This document shows positions 62,972 through 64,000 of a DNA stretch of 64,000 nt, in pieces (within the stretch, counting starts at the first letter, position 1; every line of letters begins with the position of its first letter). The notes beneath the pieces are model-generated. The model worked only from the letters and a program-made list of their open reading frames with translations. It was not told the DNA's origin and searched no databases. Position numbers and translations under genes: made by a program. The DNA comes from Clostridiales bacterium 1_7_47FAA (GTDB taxonomy: Bacteria > Bacillota > Clostridia > Lachnospirales > Lachnospiraceae): contig DS990262.1 of the NCBI GenBank assembly GCA_000155435.1, positions 765,908 through 829,907 of the forward strand. The letters are read 5' to 3'.

Positions 62972-63861
62972 CCATCCATCAGATAGAGTGTTTCCTGGAA
63001 GCAGCCAAGACCCTTAACTTTACCGAGGCAGCCAGCCGGCTCTATATCTCACAGCAGGGCTTAAGCAGGCAGATCGCCTCCCTGGAAAAGGAGCTGGAGC
63101 TGCGCCTGTTTGACAGGACCACAAGGGATGTGCGCCTTACAAGAAGCGGCGAGCTGCTGCTGTGGAGGTGGAAGGACATCCCGGCGGAAATCAAGGATTC
63201 CGTGGATATGGCCAGGGAAGAAGGGGAGCGGGCAAAAAGCAGGATTAACCTGGCAGTGGTGGGGATGAACGGTATCATTGAGAAGGCGGGGAACCTTCTG
63301 GCTGATTACATGGCCATTGATTCTGACACGGAATTTGAGATAAATGAATTTACCAGCATCAAGGATATGACAAACGGCAATCCGGACCTGATGCTGACGG
63401 TCAGCTTCCTTCCCACCCATGAACAGCTGAAGGAGCGGTTCGGTGTGCTGTGTATTGGAAAACTCCCGTTGTACTATGTGCTGTCCAGGAAGAATCCCCT
63501 GGCAGAAAAGGAAAAAATAACCATAGAGGATTTTAAGGGGGAAACCATGCTCTGCCTGTATAAGAATTTTTTTGCAGGCGCGGAGATGCAGCTGTTCGAA
63601 CTGCTGTCAAGGCAGGAACATATCCTTCAGAAAGCCCGGTTTTTCGAAAATGTCAACAGCCTTGAACTGGCATTGATAGCGAATGAAGGGATTCATATCG
63701 GCTTTAAGGAGTTCTACCATAATTACGGGGACCGCCTGAAACTGTTCCCCCTTCCCAATGAGGAAAACCAGGTCAGCGCCAATATAATTGTGATATGGCG
63801 TAAAGAGAATGAGAAGAGATTTGAAAATTTTATAAAATATCTGAAAAAATTTTATAATTAA
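62968..63861 (+). CDS. LysR-family transcriptional regulator
   Basis: About 297 residues. The N-terminal HTH is standard (FLEAAKTLNFTEAASRLYIS, then QQGLSRQIASLEKELELRLF), followed by a substrate-binding-like effector domain. ATG at 62968 overlaps the acetamidase stop (ATGA); the longer in-frame reading starts inside that gene. Being last in the operon, it probably controls the operon itself. Confidence 0.9.
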   Translation: MTIHQIECFLEAAKTLNFTEAASRLYISQQGLSRQIASLEKELELRLFDRTTRDVRLTRSGELLLWRWKDIPAEIKDSVDMAREEGERAKSRINLAVVGMNGIIEKAGNLLADYMAIDSDTEFEINEFTSIKDMTNGNPDLMLTVSFLPTHEQLKERFGVLCIGKLPLYYVLSRKNPLAEKEKITIEDFKGETMLCLYKNFFAGAEMQLFELLSRQEHILQKARFFENVNSLELALIANEGIHIGFKEFYHNYGDRLKLFPLPNEENQVSANIIVIWRKENEKRFENFIKYLKKFYN

Positions 63862-63880
63862 CAACTATAGGTTGTTAATT
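63856..63880 (+). terminator. AT-rich hairpin at the end of the LysR gene
   Basis: AATTAACAAC (63856-63865) pairs perfectly with GTTGTTAATT (63871-63880). The stem includes the stop codon; it is followed by ATCCGTATTTT. The remainder of the window to 64000 has no gene; TTAGACA and TGTCTAA near 63896-63923 form another small inverted repeat. Confidence 0.45.
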
Positions 63881-64000
63881 ATCCGTATTTTGGTGTTAGA
63901 CAAAAATGGGTGTGACTGTCTAAAATACTAGATGGTTGGTCTATATATAAAGAGGGCTTATATGGGGAAGGGCGCTGGCGGCAGACGCCCATTTCCCTTG

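Overview
The window is about 50% GC and looks like a chromosomal segment of a spore-forming gut member of the Lachnospiraceae (Clostridium cluster XIVa, Enterocloster-like). That placement is inferred from a SipL-type DUF3794/LysM spore protein, the DUF951-rpsF-ssb-rpsR block, canonical Firmicutes promoters and Shine-Dalgarno sites, and GntR-rich sugar clusters; no marker gene here fixes the species.

Positions 1-14160 are mostly housekeeping: a double-HTH AraC regulator, ilvE, a small lipoprotein, cysE, a TtcA-like PP-loop protein, sipL, a flavin reductase-like protein, a DUF2156/GNAT pair, a sirtuin, an aldo/keto reductase, DUF951, and rpsF-ssb-rpsR. Between them lie non-coding structures: a 164-bp MITE-like palindrome whose end supplies the stop codon of the AraC gene, a shorter related element before sipL, a 269-bp inverted repeat of unknown nature, and small tandem repeats.

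Positions 14198-55979 form a carbohydrate island with the hallmarks of Amadori-product (fructosamine) catabolism. Module A (14198-24379) has a divergent GntR regulator, a PfkB kinase, an amidohydrolase, a YjbQ protein, a sugar ABC transporter, a FrlC-like isomerase, a 78-aa protein, a FrlB-like SIS deglycase and a Cof-type HAD. Module C (36026-42860) has two GntR regulators, a mannose-family PTS (IIA, IIB, IIC, IID), a FrlB-like SIS protein, a FrlD-like kinase and a HAD phosphatase. Module D (43175-50501) has a FrlD-like kinase, a second sugar ABC transporter, a FrlC-like epimerase, a convergent GntR regulator and a near-copy of the module A SIS gene. Module E (50595-55979) has a GntR regulator, a second mannose-family PTS, a GlmS/GfrE-like SIS protein and a HAD. 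In the ABC modules the imported sugar conjugate would be phosphorylated by PfkB kinases; in the PTS modules uptake and phosphorylation are coupled. In each case a SIS enzyme would then split the 6-phosphate into a hexose phosphate and an amine or amino acid. Related AT-rich operator-like sites recur before modules A, C and D.

Inserted between A and C (24690-35828) is a peptide-use block: a UroD/MtaA-family protein, peptidase T, an ATC hydrolase-family protein, an Opp/Dpp transporter, a PepV-like dipeptidase and a FCD-type GntR regulator. A second Opp/Dpp operon (56257-63861) ends with an acetamidase/formamidase and a LysR regulator. One reading is that the region harvests glycated peptides and amino acids, with peptide import and peptidases feeding free Amadori compounds to the deglycases. 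The individual enzyme families are recognised from sequence; the joint function is inference.
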